NCBI GenBank assembly: GCA_905234835.1
Contig: CAJOIZ010000002.1
Span: forward strand, 40,351-104,350
DNA from: Paludibacteraceae bacterium
Lineage (GTDB): Bacteria; Bacteroidota; Bacteroidia; Bacteroidales; Paludibacteraceae
Direction: 5' to 3'
Length of the DNA: 64,000 bases
Under the pieces are notes generated by a model. It saw only the letters and a program-made list of their open reading frames with translations. It ran no database searches and had not been told where the DNA came from. Below are positions 9,027-19,789 of the stretch, in pieces. How positions within the stretch are numbered: position 1 is the first letter of the stretch; every line of letters begins with the position of its first letter. The position numbers and the translations under genes are program-made.

Positions 9027-9155
9027 CATTTCAGTGGAAATGGCTTACGCCGTGAGGCGTTTACAAGTGGCAGTCAGACGTTTTATCCTTCTTGTGCACA
9101 GGCGGATAAGAACGGAAAAGGACATCTATCGTACAGGATGTTTTCTTTTTTTCTG
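9027..9155 (+). ncRNA. Candidate structured small RNA (family not recognised)
   Basis: Promoter at 8991-9021, hairpins CATTTC/GAAATG, ACGCC-GTGA-GGCGT and CGTTTTATCC/GGATAAgAACG, then ACATC/GATGT followed by a T-rich tract. No plausible plus-strand CDS downstream. Confidence 0.45.
9120..9155 (+). terminator. Rho-independent terminator of the candidate sRNA
   Basis: GGACATC...GATGTTT hairpin followed by TTTTCTTTTTTTCTG. Confidence 0.55.
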
Positions 9156-9319
9156 TTTCTGTTCGAGTAACAGAGTGTCATCACCTATGTACGACGTTTG
9201 CCGCAACATTGCGCTGCGGAACGGCGGGGCGGAAGCAGACCAACCGCACACAAACTGCAAGTGATCTTTGACAATCGTATTAAGAAAGAACGGAACAAGC
9301 GTTCCATCGTACCGCGCAT

Positions 9320-10000
9320 CTACTGCAACAAGTCCGGGCGGCGTTCACGGGTATGGGCAATGCTCTGTTCAAGCAAGTACTCCTCCACTTTCGCCTGATG
9401 GCCGGAAAGGAGAATGTCCGGTACTTTCCAACCCTTGTAATCAGCGGGGCGCGTATAGACTCCTGCTTCCAATAGCCCGTCCTGGAACGAGTCGTTGAGA
9501 GCGGATTCTACATCACCCAGTGCGCCCGGGAGTAACCGTACAATGGCATCTGTCATAATAGCGGCAGGCATTTCACCACCCGTCAGTACGTAGTCGCCAA
9601 CGGAATACTCCTTCGTAATCAGATGGTCGCGTACCCGCTGGTCCACCCCCTTATAATGCCCGCAAAGGATAATGAGGTTGTGGCAGAGGGAGAGGGTATT
9701 GGCTGTCTGTTGGGTAAACCGTTCACCGTCTGGGGCAGTGAAAATCACCTCATCGTATTCGCGCTCCTGCTTCAATGCGGATATACAGCGGTCGATAGGC
9801 TCAATCTGCAGCACCATACCCGCACCGAAACCGAAAGCGTAATCATCCACTTTCCGATGCCGATCGAGGGTATAGTCGCGCAGGTTATGTACGCATATCT
9901 CTGCCAATCCCTTCTGCTTGGCTCTTCCCAATATTGAATAGTTGAGCGGGCTTTCCAACAGTTCGGGACAGCAGGTGATTATGTCAATTCGCAAGGGCAT
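9320..10000 (-). CDS. trmD: tRNA (guanine-N1)-methyltransferase
   Basis: [31 protein letters not shown]...[15 protein letters not shown]; start reassigned to 10000 because the ORF extension overlaps the next gene. Confidence 0.95.
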   Translation of the reverse strand: MPLRIDIITCCPELLESPLNYSILGRAKQKGLAEICVHNLRDYTLDRHRKVDDYAFGFGAGMVLQIEPIDRCISALKQEREYDEVIFTAPDGERFTQQTANTLSLCHNLIILCGHYKGVDQRVRDHLITKEYSVGDYVLTGGEMPAAIMTDAIVRLLPGALGDVESALNDSFQDGLLEAGVYTRPADYKGWKVPDILLSGHQAKVEEYLLEQSIAHTRERRPDLLQ

Positions 10001-10010
10001 ATAACATGGG

Positions 10011-12911
10011 TTATTCAGCTTTTGCGGCAGTAGAGAACCGAAAGACAGTTGTCGATTGGTATTTCTCACCCGGACGGATAATAGGCGATTGCCAATCGGG
10101 TTTGTTGGGTGAGTCAGGGAATTTCTGTGTCTCAAGGCATACTGCATTACGGTGTGCATATACCTCTCCGCGTTTGCCTGTTACCGTACCGTCAAGGAAA
10201 TTGCCGGTATAGACCTGCAAACCGGGTTCGGAAGTGAGGACATTGAGTACGATACCCGTTTCGGTCGAAGTCAGTGTAGCTGCGTTGGTTAGTGCCTGTA
10301 GGTTCTGACGCAGTACGAAATTGTGGTCGTAGCCATGTCCGTTATGCATCTGTACGTTGTCGGCATCTATGTCCTGTCCTATCGCTTTGGCGGCTGTCAG
10401 GAAGTCGAAAGGCGAACCAGCGGGAATATCGCTTATCTCGCCGGTGGTCATAAAGGTGTCGTCCACCGGGGTCATCTGTGCGGCATTGATCCATAAACGG
10501 TGGTTCATAACATTCTGAGTGCCATCCCCCGTGAGGTTGAAGTATGAATGATTGGTCATATTGATTACCGTAGGAGCATCGGTAGTGCCGAAATAGTCCA
10601 TACGGAGCGAATTGTCATCACCGAGCGTATAGACAACACCCGCTTCCACACGTCCGGGGAAGCCGTTGTCACCGTCATCCGAAACGAGAGTGAGACGTAG
10701 TGTACGGATATCGGTCTGCTCTGCATCAAAGACGCGATACTGCCAACCGGTAGGTCCTCCATGTAGCGTATGACCGAAATTATTGGTCGCTAACTGGTAG
10801 TCCTGCCCATCAATAGAGATCTGTCCTTTGTTAATTCTGTTAGCGTACCTGCCAATGGTGGCTCCGAAATCGGAGGGGATATTGACATAGTCCTCCACGT
10901 TGTCGAAACCGAGTACCACATCTCTCATTTTGCCATCCTTGTCGGGAACGAGCATCGATACGATGCGTCCGCCGAAATTGGTGATGCACACTTCCATCCC
11001 GTTCTTATTCTCAAGGACAAAGAGACGGGTGGTCTTACCCTGCCTCAGGCTTTGAAACCGTTGCGGGTCTAAACCCGAACGGGTACGAGTAGTCTGGCTG
11101 CCGGCTTCGATTACCGCCTCATTGGCAGCACGTACTTTTTGTTCGTCCACTTTCATTATTTTTCTGTCGTAAGTCATTAAACCGTTCACTTCTCCTTCCA
11201 CATCAGTTGTCTGCGTATAGACTGCCGCCGAGAAACCTTTGGCAACCAACTTCCGTAGCATATCGCTGTAACGCACATACTCCGCCGTCACTTCCTCACT
11301 GCTACCGAAACGGATGTACCCCCAGTTGCGTCTGTTCCACCATAAGTGGTCTTCTACGGGCCAGCCTATACCGCCGTACTCGCCGAGTACATTGACACGC
11401 TCCGCATCATAGAGATACATATCCGGCTGAGGATAATTGTGTAAGTCGGTGATATCTCCAACATGGCGGAAATTACCGCCCGATGACTGATTAACCAAAC
11501 GCGAAGGATCATACTGCTGCGTGAAGGCAACCACTTCCTCGGTGTCAAACTGCCCCCAAGCTTCGTTGAAGGGAACCCACATCACGACTGACGGGAAGGG
11601 CATACAGAAGTCCATTATGTCCTGCCATTCGCGGTAGTAGTTGGCAGCCGACTCATCGGTACGCTCACGGTCAGTGCCGCCCATAAACTGCCTCGGCTCC
11701 CACTCATTGCCCATATCGCCTGAAGGCATATCCTGCCATACGAGCATACCGAGTCGGTCACAATGATAGTACCAGCGTGCCGGTTCCACCTTTACGTGCT
11801 TGCGAATCATGTTGAAGCCAAGATCTTTGGTCTTCTGTATGTCAAAGCGCAGTGCTTCGTCGGTCGGAGCAGTGTATAGTCCGTCGGGCCACCAACCCTG
11901 GTCTAAGGGACCGTATTGGAAGAGTATGCGGTTGTTAAGCTGCATACGCCAGTGTCCTTTTGCGTCCTTAATGCGAGAGATCTTGCGCATAGCCGCATAA
12001 GAACGCACGCAGTCTATCTGTTTTTCGCCACGTTTGAGCGTAACCTGCATATCGTAGAGGAAAGGACTATCGGGCGACCACAGTTTGGCATCAGGTACCT
12101 GAAGGACAATGTTCTGTCCCGCTACGCCACGACCTACAGCCACTTGCCTACCCCCTTCGGTCAGGGTAACGTATGCCACGTCCTGATTGTCGGCAGAAGT
12201 ATGTACAAGCACGTTCAAGAGTGAACGGTCGATATCAGCCGTGGGTATAATGGCGGTTATATGGTTGTCCTGCACCGGTTCCATCCAGACGGTCTGCCAT
12301 ATACCGGTGACTGATGTGTACCATATAGAGCGAGGGCGGCTCACCTGCTTGCCACGGGGTTGGTAACCGTGATCCGTCGAGTCATATACGCGGAGGGTAA
12401 GCACCTGTTTACCTCTTTTAAGGAACGGGGTAGCGTCCACGGAGAAAGGCGTATAACCACCCTCGTGCACGCCTGCCAGTGCACCGTTCACATACACTTC
12501 TGCGCGCCAATCTACCGCACCGAAGTTGATCATCAATCGTCTGCTTCTCCAAGTACGCGGGATATTGAACTCGCGGCGGTACCATAACTCCTGCTTATCC
12601 GTAGGCACCCGTCCGACACCGGACAGAGCAGACTCAATGGCAAAAGGAACAAGGATATCGCCATCCCATGCTGTCGGTTCGGGGAGACCTTTCTCGGTGA
12701 GAGCGTACTGCCACAGTCCGTTCAGGTTACGCCATTCGCTACGGCGCAGTTGGGGACGCGGATACTCGGGGTGTACGTTGGCAGGTGATACCTGTTCCGC
12801 CCATTGGGTGCGGATCTTGTCACCCGCTATTTGCCACTTCGACGGCTTATTGCAATTGCATGCGGTCAGAAGGGTCAGGACACACAGTGTCAAAAATGAA
12901 ATACGTTTCAT
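10011..12911 (-). CDS. Lipoprotein fusion: glycoside hydrolase family 2 enzyme + aldose 1-epimerase (mutarotase)
   Basis: Start [18 protein letters not shown] (lipobox). GH2 core: [16 protein letters not shown]-terminal Gal[28 protein letters not shown]...[16 protein letters not shown]...[12 protein letters not shown]. Confidence 0.88.
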   Translation of the reverse strand: MKRISFLTLCVLTLLTACNCNKPSKWQIAGDKIRTQWAEQVSPANVHPEYPRPQLRRSEWRNLNGLWQYALTEKGLPEPTAWDGDILVPFAIESALSGVGRVPTDKQELWYRREFNIPRTWRSRRLMINFGAVDWRAEVYVNGALAGVHEGGYTPFSVDATPFLKRGKQVLTLRVYDSTDHGYQPRGKQVSRPRSIWYTSVTGIWQTVWMEPVQDNHITAIIPTADIDRSLLNVLVHTSADNQDVAYVTLTEGGRQVAVGRGVAGQNIVLQVPDAKLWSPDSPFLYDMQVTLKRGEKQIDCVRSYAAMRKISRIKDAKGHWRMQLNNRILFQYGPLDQGWWPDGLYTAPTDEALRFDIQKTKDLGFNMIRKHVKVEPARWYYHCDRLGMLVWQDMPSGDMGNEWEPRQFMGGTDRERTDESAANYYREWQDIMDFCMPFPSVVMWVPFNEAWGQFDTEEVVAFTQQYDPSRLVNQSSGGNFRHVGDITDLHNYPQPDMYLYDAERVNVLGEYGGIGWPVEDHLWWNRRNWGYIRFGSSEEVTAEYVRYSDMLRKLVAKGFSAAVYTQTTDVEGEVNGLMTYDRKIMKVDEQKVRAANEAVIEAGSQTTRTRSGLDPQRFQSLRQGKTTRLFVLENKNGMEVCITNFGGRIVSMLVPDKDGKMRDVVLGFDNVEDYVNIPSDFGATIGRYANRINKGQISIDGQDYQLATNNFGHTLHGGPTGWQYRVFDAEQTDIRTLRLTLVSDDGDNGFPGRVEAGVVYTLGDDNSLRMDYFGTTDAPTVINMTNHSYFNLTGDGTQNVMNHRLWINAAQMTPVDDTFMTTGEISDIPAGSPFDFLTAAKAIGQDIDADNVQMHNGHGYDHNFVLRQNLQALTNAATLTSTETGIVLNVLTSEPGLQVYTGNFLDGTVTGKRGEVYAHRNAVCLETQKFPDSPNKPDWQSPIIRPGEKYQSTTVFRFSTAAKAE

Positions 12912-12928
12912 AGTATGATAAACTTTGG

Positions 12929-14089
12929 TCATTGGTTGTCTTCGGTTACGTTACCGCCACTCACAATAAACGTCTTCATTGCGGAGAAAGCATTGTCCCA
13001 ACGATGTATGTGATGACGGTCGGTATCGGTAAGGAATATCTGCGAGAAAGGTGCAATCAGTTGCGCCTGCGCGGAAGGTAATACAATGCGTTCGCTTGTC
13101 ACCATCTCAATCAACTGACTTACACGGTGACTGTCCAGCCGGTCGAATATATCGTCAAGGAGCAGGAAAGGCGGTTGTTTAGTTTGGTTAGACAAGAACA
13201 GAGCCTGCGCAAGGCGAAGAGCCAGCAGACATGTCTTGATTTGTCCCTGTGACGCCACCTGCTTGATAGCATACCCTCCGATGGAAAAGAGCAGGTCATC
13301 CTTATGACATCCTACCGATGTCCATCCGAGTATAAGATCGCGCTGGCGTGTCTGCACCCATGCATCAGGCAGGGGACGGTCCGCCAACTGGCTCTGATAG
13401 GTCAGAAGGACCTCTTCACTACCTTTGGACAGAATAGCGTATGTGTCTGTGAAGAAAGGAACAAACTGCTCCGTAAACTGCCGTCGTGCTTCGTATATCT
13501 GTACCGCAAGGGGTTGCATCTGCTGTTCATAGATAGAAAGAACCTCCTCGTATGACGAAGGAGCGGTACTCCCTTCCTTGTCAGAGAGTTGTTTGAGCAG
13601 CGAGTTGCGCTGCTGCAGGAGTTGGTTGTAACTATTGAGAGCGGGCAGATACGTCGGGTCATACTGCGATATCGTGCCGTCCATAAACTTGCGTCTCACA
13701 TCGGAGCCGTCTAACACGATACCAATATCCTGCGGCGATATAAGCACCAACGGCAGGAGACCTATATGGTCACTCAACCGCTGGTATGTCTTATCGCCTT
13801 TGCGGAACTGCTTTTTTCCTCCCTGTCGCAAACCGCAGGCAATGGTCATCTGTTCGCCGTCTTTCTCATATACTCCCTGTACCATCATCATCTGCTCACC
13901 GTGACGGATACAGTCGCGGTCCTGTAGGGAGAAAGCAGACTTGGCGAACGAAAGCATATAGATAGCATCCAACACGTTCGTCTTTCCCTGTCCGTTCAAA
14001 CCTACGAGTCCGTTCAGCCTGTCTGCAAAGCGCAGATGGGCTTCCGGTATGTTTTTATAGTTGAGCAGATGCAGTTCCTTAAGAATCAT
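12929..14089 (-). CDS. recF: DNA replication and repair protein RecF
   Basis: MILKELHLLNYKNIPEAHLRFADRLNGLVGLNGQGKTNVLDAIYMLSF; C-terminal FLLLDDIFDRLDSHR. Confidence 0.95.
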   Translation of the reverse strand: MILKELHLLNYKNIPEAHLRFADRLNGLVGLNGQGKTNVLDAIYMLSFAKSAFSLQDRDCIRHGEQMMMVQGVYEKDGEQMTIACGLRQGGKKQFRKGDKTYQRLSDHIGLLPLVLISPQDIGIVLDGSDVRRKFMDGTISQYDPTYLPALNSYNQLLQQRNSLLKQLSDKEGSTAPSSYEEVLSIYEQQMQPLAVQIYEARRQFTEQFVPFFTDTYAILSKGSEEVLLTYQSQLADRPLPDAWVQTRQRDLILGWTSVGCHKDDLLFSIGGYAIKQVASQGQIKTCLLALRLAQALFLSNQTKQPPFLLLDDIFDRLDSHRVSQLIEMVTSERIVLPSAQAQLIAPFSQIFLTDTDRHHIHRWDNAFSAMKTFIVSGGNVTEDNQ

Positions 14090-14114
14090 AACGGCGCGGC
14101 TGAATCTATCCGTA

Positions 14115-15275
14115 TCAAGCGAAGTTAGTCACATCCTGTTCGGTAACAGGGTTGTCAGCAAGAATAAGAAGTCGCTCTACGACATTGCGCAGTTCACGTA
14201 CATTGCCTTGCCAATGATGCTGTTGCAACGCGGCTATAGCCTCTTCGGAGAAAGTCTTGCATGCACGCCCCTGCTCAGAAGAAATCAATTGGTTGAAATG
14301 GTTCACCAGTAGGGGAATGTCTTCCTTTCGTTCATCCAAGTCCGGTACATGGACAGGAATAACGTTCAGGCGGTGATAGAGGTCCTCACGGAAAGTGCCT
14401 TTAGCAATCTCGTCTTTCAGATTCTTGTTAGTCGCAGCGAGTACGCGTACATTAACGCGAATAGTTTTGTCGCTTCCTACCCTGGTTATCTCGTTCTCCT
14501 GCAAGGCTCGCAGCACCTTCGTCTGTGCCGCCAACGACATATCGCCTATCTCATCGAGAAAGAGCGTTCCGCCATCGGCTTGCTCAAACTTACCTGCACG
14601 GTCCTTTACGGCACCTGTAAACGAACCTTTCATGTGCCCAAACAGTTCGCTTTCTATCAACTCGGAGGGGATAGCGGCACAATTGACCTCGACAAGGGGC
14701 TGCTTATTACGCTGGCTATGTGCATGAATCATCCTTGCTACGACCTCCTTACCCGTTCCGTTACTACCGGTAATGAGTACACGTGCATCGGTAGCAGCTA
14801 CCTTGTCTATCACGTCCCGTACATGACGTATTGCCTCACTCTCACCAATCATTTCGTTTTGGTGAGAGAGTTGGTTGCGTAGTTTGCGCACTTCCTCCGT
14901 CTTGGTCTTTACCTCCGACTGGAGTTGCCTACGGTCAAGAGCGTTCTTTGTTGTGACAAGCAGACGGTTGAGGTCAATGGGTTTTTCGAGAAAGTCAAAC
15001 GCTCCTTTCTTCAACGCTTCCACCGCGGTTTCCACAGTAGCATGTCCCGAAATCATAATGAACGTGGTATCTTCCACCTGTTCCAAGACTTCGATACCGT
15101 CCATGCCGGGCATCTTCACATCACAATATACGAGGTCATACGGCTGCTTCTTAGCAGCCTCTACCCCAGACTTGCCGTCCGCCGCCGTATCTACCGTATA
15201 ACCCTCGAACTCAAGTATCTCCTTGAGCGTGTTACGGATAGCGCGTTCGTCGTCAATGACTAATATACGTGCCAT
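14115..15275 (-). CDS. Sigma-54-type response regulator (receiver + AAA+), lacking a Fis-type HTH
   Basis: Receiver MARILVIDDERAIRNTLKEIL; GSNGTGKEVVARMIH; GSFTGA; GTLFLDEIGDM. Stop follows the AAA+ lid (VTEQDVTNFA*). Confidence 0.9.
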   Translation of the reverse strand: MARILVIDDERAIRNTLKEILEFEGYTVDTAADGKSGVEAAKKQPYDLVYCDVKMPGMDGIEVLEQVEDTTFIMISGHATVETAVEALKKGAFDFLEKPIDLNRLLVTTKNALDRRQLQSEVKTKTEEVRKLRNQLSHQNEMIGESEAIRHVRDVIDKVAATDARVLITGSNGTGKEVVARMIHAHSQRNKQPLVEVNCAAIPSELIESELFGHMKGSFTGAVKDRAGKFEQADGGTLFLDEIGDMSLAAQTKVLRALQENEITRVGSDKTIRVNVRVLAATNKNLKDEIAKGTFREDLYHRLNVIPVHVPDLDERKEDIPLLVNHFNQLISSEQGRACKTFSEEAIAALQQHHWQGNVRELRNVVERLLILADNPVTEQDVTNFA

Positions 15276-15290
15276 TGAATATACGGGTCC

Positions 15291-15608
15291 TTATCCAATC
15301 AGGGAGTTCAATTTGCTCTGTATAGTAGCCTTGGGGTGAGCACCCGTCAAGCGGTCCACCAGTTCTCCGTTCTTGAAAAGCAGGAGTGTGGGAATAGACA
15401 TGATACCGAACTGCTCGCATACCTGCTGGTTCTCATCCACATTGAGTTTACCTATAGCCGCCTTGCCTTCAAACTCCTGTGCAAGTTCGTCGACTACAGG
15501 CGAGAGCATACGGCAGGGACCGCACCAGGGTGCCCAGCAGTCAATCATCGCTACGGTATTGTTCTGTACAAATTCGGCAAAGTTGCCGTCAGTAATTGCT
15601 TGTGCCAT
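15291..15608 (-). CDS. trxA: Thioredoxin
   Basis: WAPWCGPCRMLSPVVDELA. Confidence 0.95.
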   Translation of the reverse strand: MAQAITDGNFAEFVQNNTVAMIDCWAPWCGPCRMLSPVVDELAQEFEGKAAIGKLNVDENQQVCEQFGIMSIPTLLLFKNGELVDRLTGAHPKATIQSKLNSLIG

Positions 15609-15650
15609 ATTGTTTTCTGTTTTATTATTGTTAGTAAGTAACGTTACATC

Positions 15651-16172
15651 TTATTGTGCGTTAACCACGCCTATATACGGGAGGAGTCTTCCCTGTCCGT
15701 TGTCGTCGAGTCCGCATCCGACAAAGAAGTCCGCCGAGTCGTCTGTGATACAGGTATGAAGCGTAATCTCCTCCGGCAGAGAGGTAGTGGTGCGTTTAAG
15801 GAGCGTAAAGAAACATACGGAGTGCGGGCGGAACGAATGCAGATACCGATACAAAGCAATATCGGTCTTCCCCGTGTCGCATATATCGTCCAAAACGACC
15901 ACATCGCGTCCCGTCAGGTTCATCTCAGGCAAGTAGTCCCAATGAATATCTCCACTGCTCATGCCATCGTAGGAATGGAGTTTGACGTAGTAAACCTCGT
16001 TCTGAGGTTCGCCCAAACGATCGAAAACGTGTGATGCAAACCACGTACCGCCATTCATCAGCACGATATACACCGTATCTTTTGTGAGAATCCCTTGCTC
16101 TTGCAGGCGACTGACAGTAGTGTCCATCGCCTCACTTACTTGAGCAGCCGTATATTTGACCTTGTATCCCAT
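15651..16172 (-). CDS. hpt: Hypoxanthine phosphoribosyltransferase family protein
   Basis: PRPP-binding motif VVVLDDICDTGKT; YIVLMNGGTWFASHV. Confidence 0.85.
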   Translation of the reverse strand: MGYKVKYTAAQVSEAMDTTVSRLQEQGILTKDTVYIVLMNGGTWFASHVFDRLGEPQNEVYYVKLHSYDGMSSGDIHWDYLPEMNLTGRDVVVLDDICDTGKTDIALYRYLHSFRPHSVCFFTLLKRTTTSLPEEITLHTCITDDSADFFVGCGLDDNGQGRLLPYIGVVNAQ

Positions 16173-16219
16173 ATCAACTATACATTCCTAAACGTCCAAA
16201 CACCTTAACACATACCTTC

Positions 16220-19123
16220 TTAATATACGAAGATATCCTTGATTTTCAGGCGGCGTACGGCACCGCGAGTCTTAAGGAAGTCCATCGGCATTTCATTCTC
16301 GTTTCCGAGGAAGAAATAACGATAGGTGCGGTTAGCAACATGTTTCTTCTGGAACGCCTGTACATCTTCCAGCGTGAGGTTCTTCACTTCACGATAGATA
16401 TCCTCAAACAGGTCATGGTCCCAGCCTTTGTCGCGGAAGCCGAGGTAAGAGCCAATGGGTGAGGAACGTACATAACGCCGTTTCTCTATGTTCTTGAGCA
16501 GTGAAGACTTGGCTTGTGCAAAAGCAGCCTGCGACATCGGCATGTAGTTGCAAATGGAGTCGAATGTCAGCATACAGTCTTTCAGTTTGTCGTTCTGCGT
16601 GATGATATAAGTGAGGTACGAGTTGTTCTCTCCTTTGTGTCCCGCCATGCTATAGTATGCTGCGGACGTGTAGCACAACGCGCGTGCTTCGCGCATCTCC
16701 TGGAATACAATAGACCCCATTGAACCGTCGAAATACTCGTTGTACAAGCGTATAACGGCTTCGTCTTTCGGAGTATATACCTCTCCCCAGTTGGCATAAC
16801 CCACATAGTAGGTCGTATTGGCATCAAAGGGAGCGATATAGACTTCACTCTTCTTCACTACCTGCGGCTGCAAGCGTTCGGAATGAATCTGCTTAGCACG
16901 ATTGCCTTGCGCCACCAGTCTGGACTGCGAATTGAGAACCTGCTTGAGTTCTCCTTCCGTCATCGGTCCATAGTACGTCACCCTGCACATTCCTGGAATC
17001 AGTTCACGCAACCGCGCAAGCACTTTCTCACCGGAAAGTTTTTTCATCTGCTTCGGCGTAAGTACCATCCGTTGCAAGTTCTTTTTGCCATAGGTACCGT
17101 AGGTGCGCAGGTTGCCAAAGCATGAACGCTGGTCAAGCTTGCTGTCCTCGTGCGCTTTGATACGGTCAGCAACCACCTCCTGATAGACTGTCTCTTCGGG
17201 ACGGGCAGTCAGTACCCAGTCTTCGAGAAGCTGAAGCGTCTTTTGGAAGTTCTCTTGCAAACCGTAAATGTGGAAGTGTGTTTCGTTAGCACTTGCATAG
17301 GCATTGGCTTCCGCTGCAATCTGGTAGAGGTCAGACTGGAACACTTCCGTAGTCATAGTAGCGGTACCGAGATACGACAGGAGGTCTGTAGCGAGCGAGA
17401 GGGACGGATCCTGATGCGTACCTTTCTCGATGCAGAAGTCCAATTCAAAAAGTTCATTCTCCTTGTTCTGCACATAGAGCAGTTCCTGTCCGTTGTTAAG
17501 CGTGGAGCGTGTCAAGTCCTTGTCGAAATTAAGGAACTGCGGTTGGAGTTGGTCAGCAGACATAGCCGCAAGTTCCAACATCCGTGCGGACTGTGCTTCG
17601 CGGTTCATATCAATGGGTGTAATCTTGGGTTTGTCCACCTTGGGCGGATTGACATCTTCGCCCTGCTGTTTGAATACGCAGGCATACCCATCGGTGAAGT
17701 AGCGGTTGGCAACGCGCATGATGTCCTCTTTGGTCACTTTGGCTTTGCGGTCCAATTCGCCTATCACTTCGCTATAAGGGATATTGTAGATATATGAGTG
17801 GAGGAACTTGTTGGCACGGGAGCGGTTCGACTGGAGACTCTCCATCTCATAGCGACGGTGGTTCGCGTTAATAGCCTGCAACATACGTTCCGAAAATTCG
17901 CCACGTTTGAGCTTCTCCAATTCATCCAGCAGCATCTTACGTACCTCTTCAAGTGTCTGTCCTTCTTTCGGACTACCGAACATGAAGAACGTCGTGAAGT
18001 CTTTACCTGCCAGTGCGCCAGCGCCTACGCTGAGCATACGCTGCTGCTGGTCAATGTCCACATCCAAGAGACCACACTTACCGTTTTGCAATACGCTCTC
18101 CATCACTTCAATTACATCAATATCCTCGTGGGTGATATCGGGCATACGCCATCCCATCCATACTTCGGGCGACTCCTTTCCATATACCACCGTATCTCTA
18201 TGCTGTTCGAGAACGGGTTGGTTGGGTGTCTCATAGTTTTCGATATTGGGATTGGGTTGCCACTGTCCGAAATACTCATCTATAAGGGCAATTGTCCTAT
18301 CGAAATCCAAATCACCGGCAAGGCATATCACTACATTATTGGGACGGTAGTAGTTATCGTAGAAGCGGCGAATGTTCTTAATGGAAGGGTTCTTCAGATG
18401 CTCCTGCGTACCTATGATGGAGTGCTGACGATAAGGCACATTAGGATAAAGGATATTGTTGACAGCGAGCATCACCTTATCGCGATCCATTGTGCTGTAC
18501 ATATTGAACTCCTCATATACGGCTTCGAGTTCGGTATGGAATCCGCGGATAACCATATTCTGAAAGCGGTCGGACTCTATAATCGCCCAACGGCGCAACT
18601 CACCCGCCGGTATCACTTCGTGATAGCAAGTGCGGTCATCGGCCGTGTAAGCATTCACTCCCGTTGCGCCAATGAGCGACATCAACTTGTCAAACTCGTT
18701 GGCTACGGCAATCTTCGAGTTGAGGTAGGAGATGCTGTCAATGAGGTGATAGATAGCCGCCCGTTGTTCCGGGTCAGTGGTCTGCCCGTACTGCTCGTAG
18801 AGGTCGTCAATCTGGCGGAGCAGCGGCACTTCTTTCTCGTAGTCGGTAGTGCCGTAACTGCGTGTACCTTTGAACATCAAATGTTCAAGGTAGTGCGCCA
18901 GACCGGTGGAGTTGAGGGGGTCGTTCTGTCCGCCCGCACGAACCGCAATCATCGTCTGGATTTCGGGTTTCTCCGCATTGCGGCTCATGAAGACCGTCAG
19001 GCCGTTATCGAGCGTGTACTGCCGCGCCTGCGCCGGGTCATTGGGGAAGGTTACGTACTTGTAGTCTTTGGCATACGCCATGAAGGCGAACATTGCCAAT
19101 ACGATAGAAAGAATCTTTTTCAT
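16220..19123 (-). CDS. Secreted M16 family zinc metalloprotease (insulinase-like, two-module)
   Basis: Signal peptide; HxxEH motif in GLAHYLEHLMFKGT. Confidence 0.92.
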   Translation of the reverse strand: MKKILSIVLAMFAFMAYAKDYKYVTFPNDPAQARQYTLDNGLTVFMSRNAEKPEIQTMIAVRAGGQNDPLNSTGLAHYLEHLMFKGTRSYGTTDYEKEVPLLRQIDDLYEQYGQTTDPEQRAAIYHLIDSISYLNSKIAVANEFDKLMSLIGATGVNAYTADDRTCYHEVIPAGELRRWAIIESDRFQNMVIRGFHTELEAVYEEFNMYSTMDRDKVMLAVNNILYPNVPYRQHSIIGTQEHLKNPSIKNIRRFYDNYYRPNNVVICLAGDLDFDRTIALIDEYFGQWQPNPNIENYETPNQPVLEQHRDTVVYGKESPEVWMGWRMPDITHEDIDVIEVMESVLQNGKCGLLDVDIDQQQRMLSVGAGALAGKDFTTFFMFGSPKEGQTLEEVRKMLLDELEKLKRGEFSERMLQAINANHRRYEMESLQSNRSRANKFLHSYIYNIPYSEVIGELDRKAKVTKEDIMRVANRYFTDGYACVFKQQGEDVNPPKVDKPKITPIDMNREAQSARMLELAAMSADQLQPQFLNFDKDLTRSTLNNGQELLYVQNKENELFELDFCIEKGTHQDPSLSLATDLLSYLGTATMTTEVFQSDLYQIAAEANAYASANETHFHIYGLQENFQKTLQLLEDWVLTARPEETVYQEVVADRIKAHEDSKLDQRSCFGNLRTYGTYGKKNLQRMVLTPKQMKKLSGEKVLARLRELIPGMCRVTYYGPMTEGELKQVLNSQSRLVAQGNRAKQIHSERLQPQVVKKSEVYIAPFDANTTYYVGYANWGEVYTPKDEAVIRLYNEYFDGSMGSIVFQEMREARALCYTSAAYYSMAGHKGENNSYLTYIITQNDKLKDCMLTFDSICNYMPMSQAAFAQAKSSLLKNIEKRRYVRSSPIGSYLGFRDKGWDHDLFEDIYREVKNLTLEDVQAFQKKHVANRTYRYFFLGNENEMPMDFLKTRGAVRRLKIKDIFVY

Positions 19124-19310
19124 TTGTACAGGTATAATTGGTTAACGTTACAACGCCGCAAAAATAGTATTTTTTCTTACCTTGCGCAACCCTATTCCAC
19201 TTTTTGGCATGAAAAATGCGGATTTCATTGTGTATGTCAAAAAAAAACACTTACTTTGCTGCGTTTTTTGAAAACTAACCTATCGAATAATCGTTTAAAC
19301 ACTTCACACT

Positions 19311-19745
19311 ATGATTTGGTATATCTGGCTCATTATCACACTTGTATTAGTGGTTATCGAACTGTTTACAGGTGGATTCGGCGTCCTTTCTTTCGCTTTT
19401 GGATGCGCCGCCGGTGCCGTAGTATCCTTATGCGGACTGTCGCTCAACTGGCAACTACTGACCGCGATAGCCGTTTCGTTAGTGTTCTTCATCTTTGTCC
19501 GTCCGTTTGCAGTCAAGTTCCTGCTGCGTCAGAAGAACGATGAGGTCCGTACGAACACGGATGCGCTAATCGGTCGCAAGGTACGCGTAACAGAAACCAT
19601 CGACAACAACGCGGGTACGGGACACGTAGCAGTGGACGGCGATGTGTGGAAAGCCGTGGCAAAGGATGACACCCTTATCCCCGTCGGAACAATGGTCCAA
19701 ATCACCGAGCAGGACAGTCTGATTCTGACCGTCACCCCCGTATAA
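19311..19745 (+). CDS. NfeD family protein
   Basis: Two TM segments plus OB-like C-terminus (GRKVRVTETIDNNAGTGHVAVDGDVWKAVA); directly upstream of the SPFH gene. Confidence 0.85.
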   Translation: MIWYIWLIITLVLVVIELFTGGFGVLSFAFGCAAGAVVSLCGLSLNWQLLTAIAVSLVFFIFVRPFAVKFLLRQKNDEVRTNTDALIGRKVRVTETIDNNAGTGHVAVDGDVWKAVAKDDTLIPVGTMVQITEQDSLILTVTPV

Positions 19746-19789
19746 ACTATTTCGCAACCAAAATAAAACAACCTTAAAACATTAGCACT

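Noticed and set aside
9190-9262. Annotating an SRP RNA gene from the GGAAGCAG octamer
   Set aside because: The complementary 5' S-domain strand and a terminator are not evident; kept only as a low-interest observation.
8998-9498. Short plus-strand ORFs (88, 66, 76 aa) in the OMP-trmD spacer
   Set aside because: Low-complexity basic translations overlapping a hairpin-rich region and the trmD 3' end; no start-site or family support.
17798-19543. 581-aa plus-strand ORF opposite the M16 protease
   Set aside because: Same codon-aligned antisense register; the M16 protease has a catalytic motif and signal peptide.
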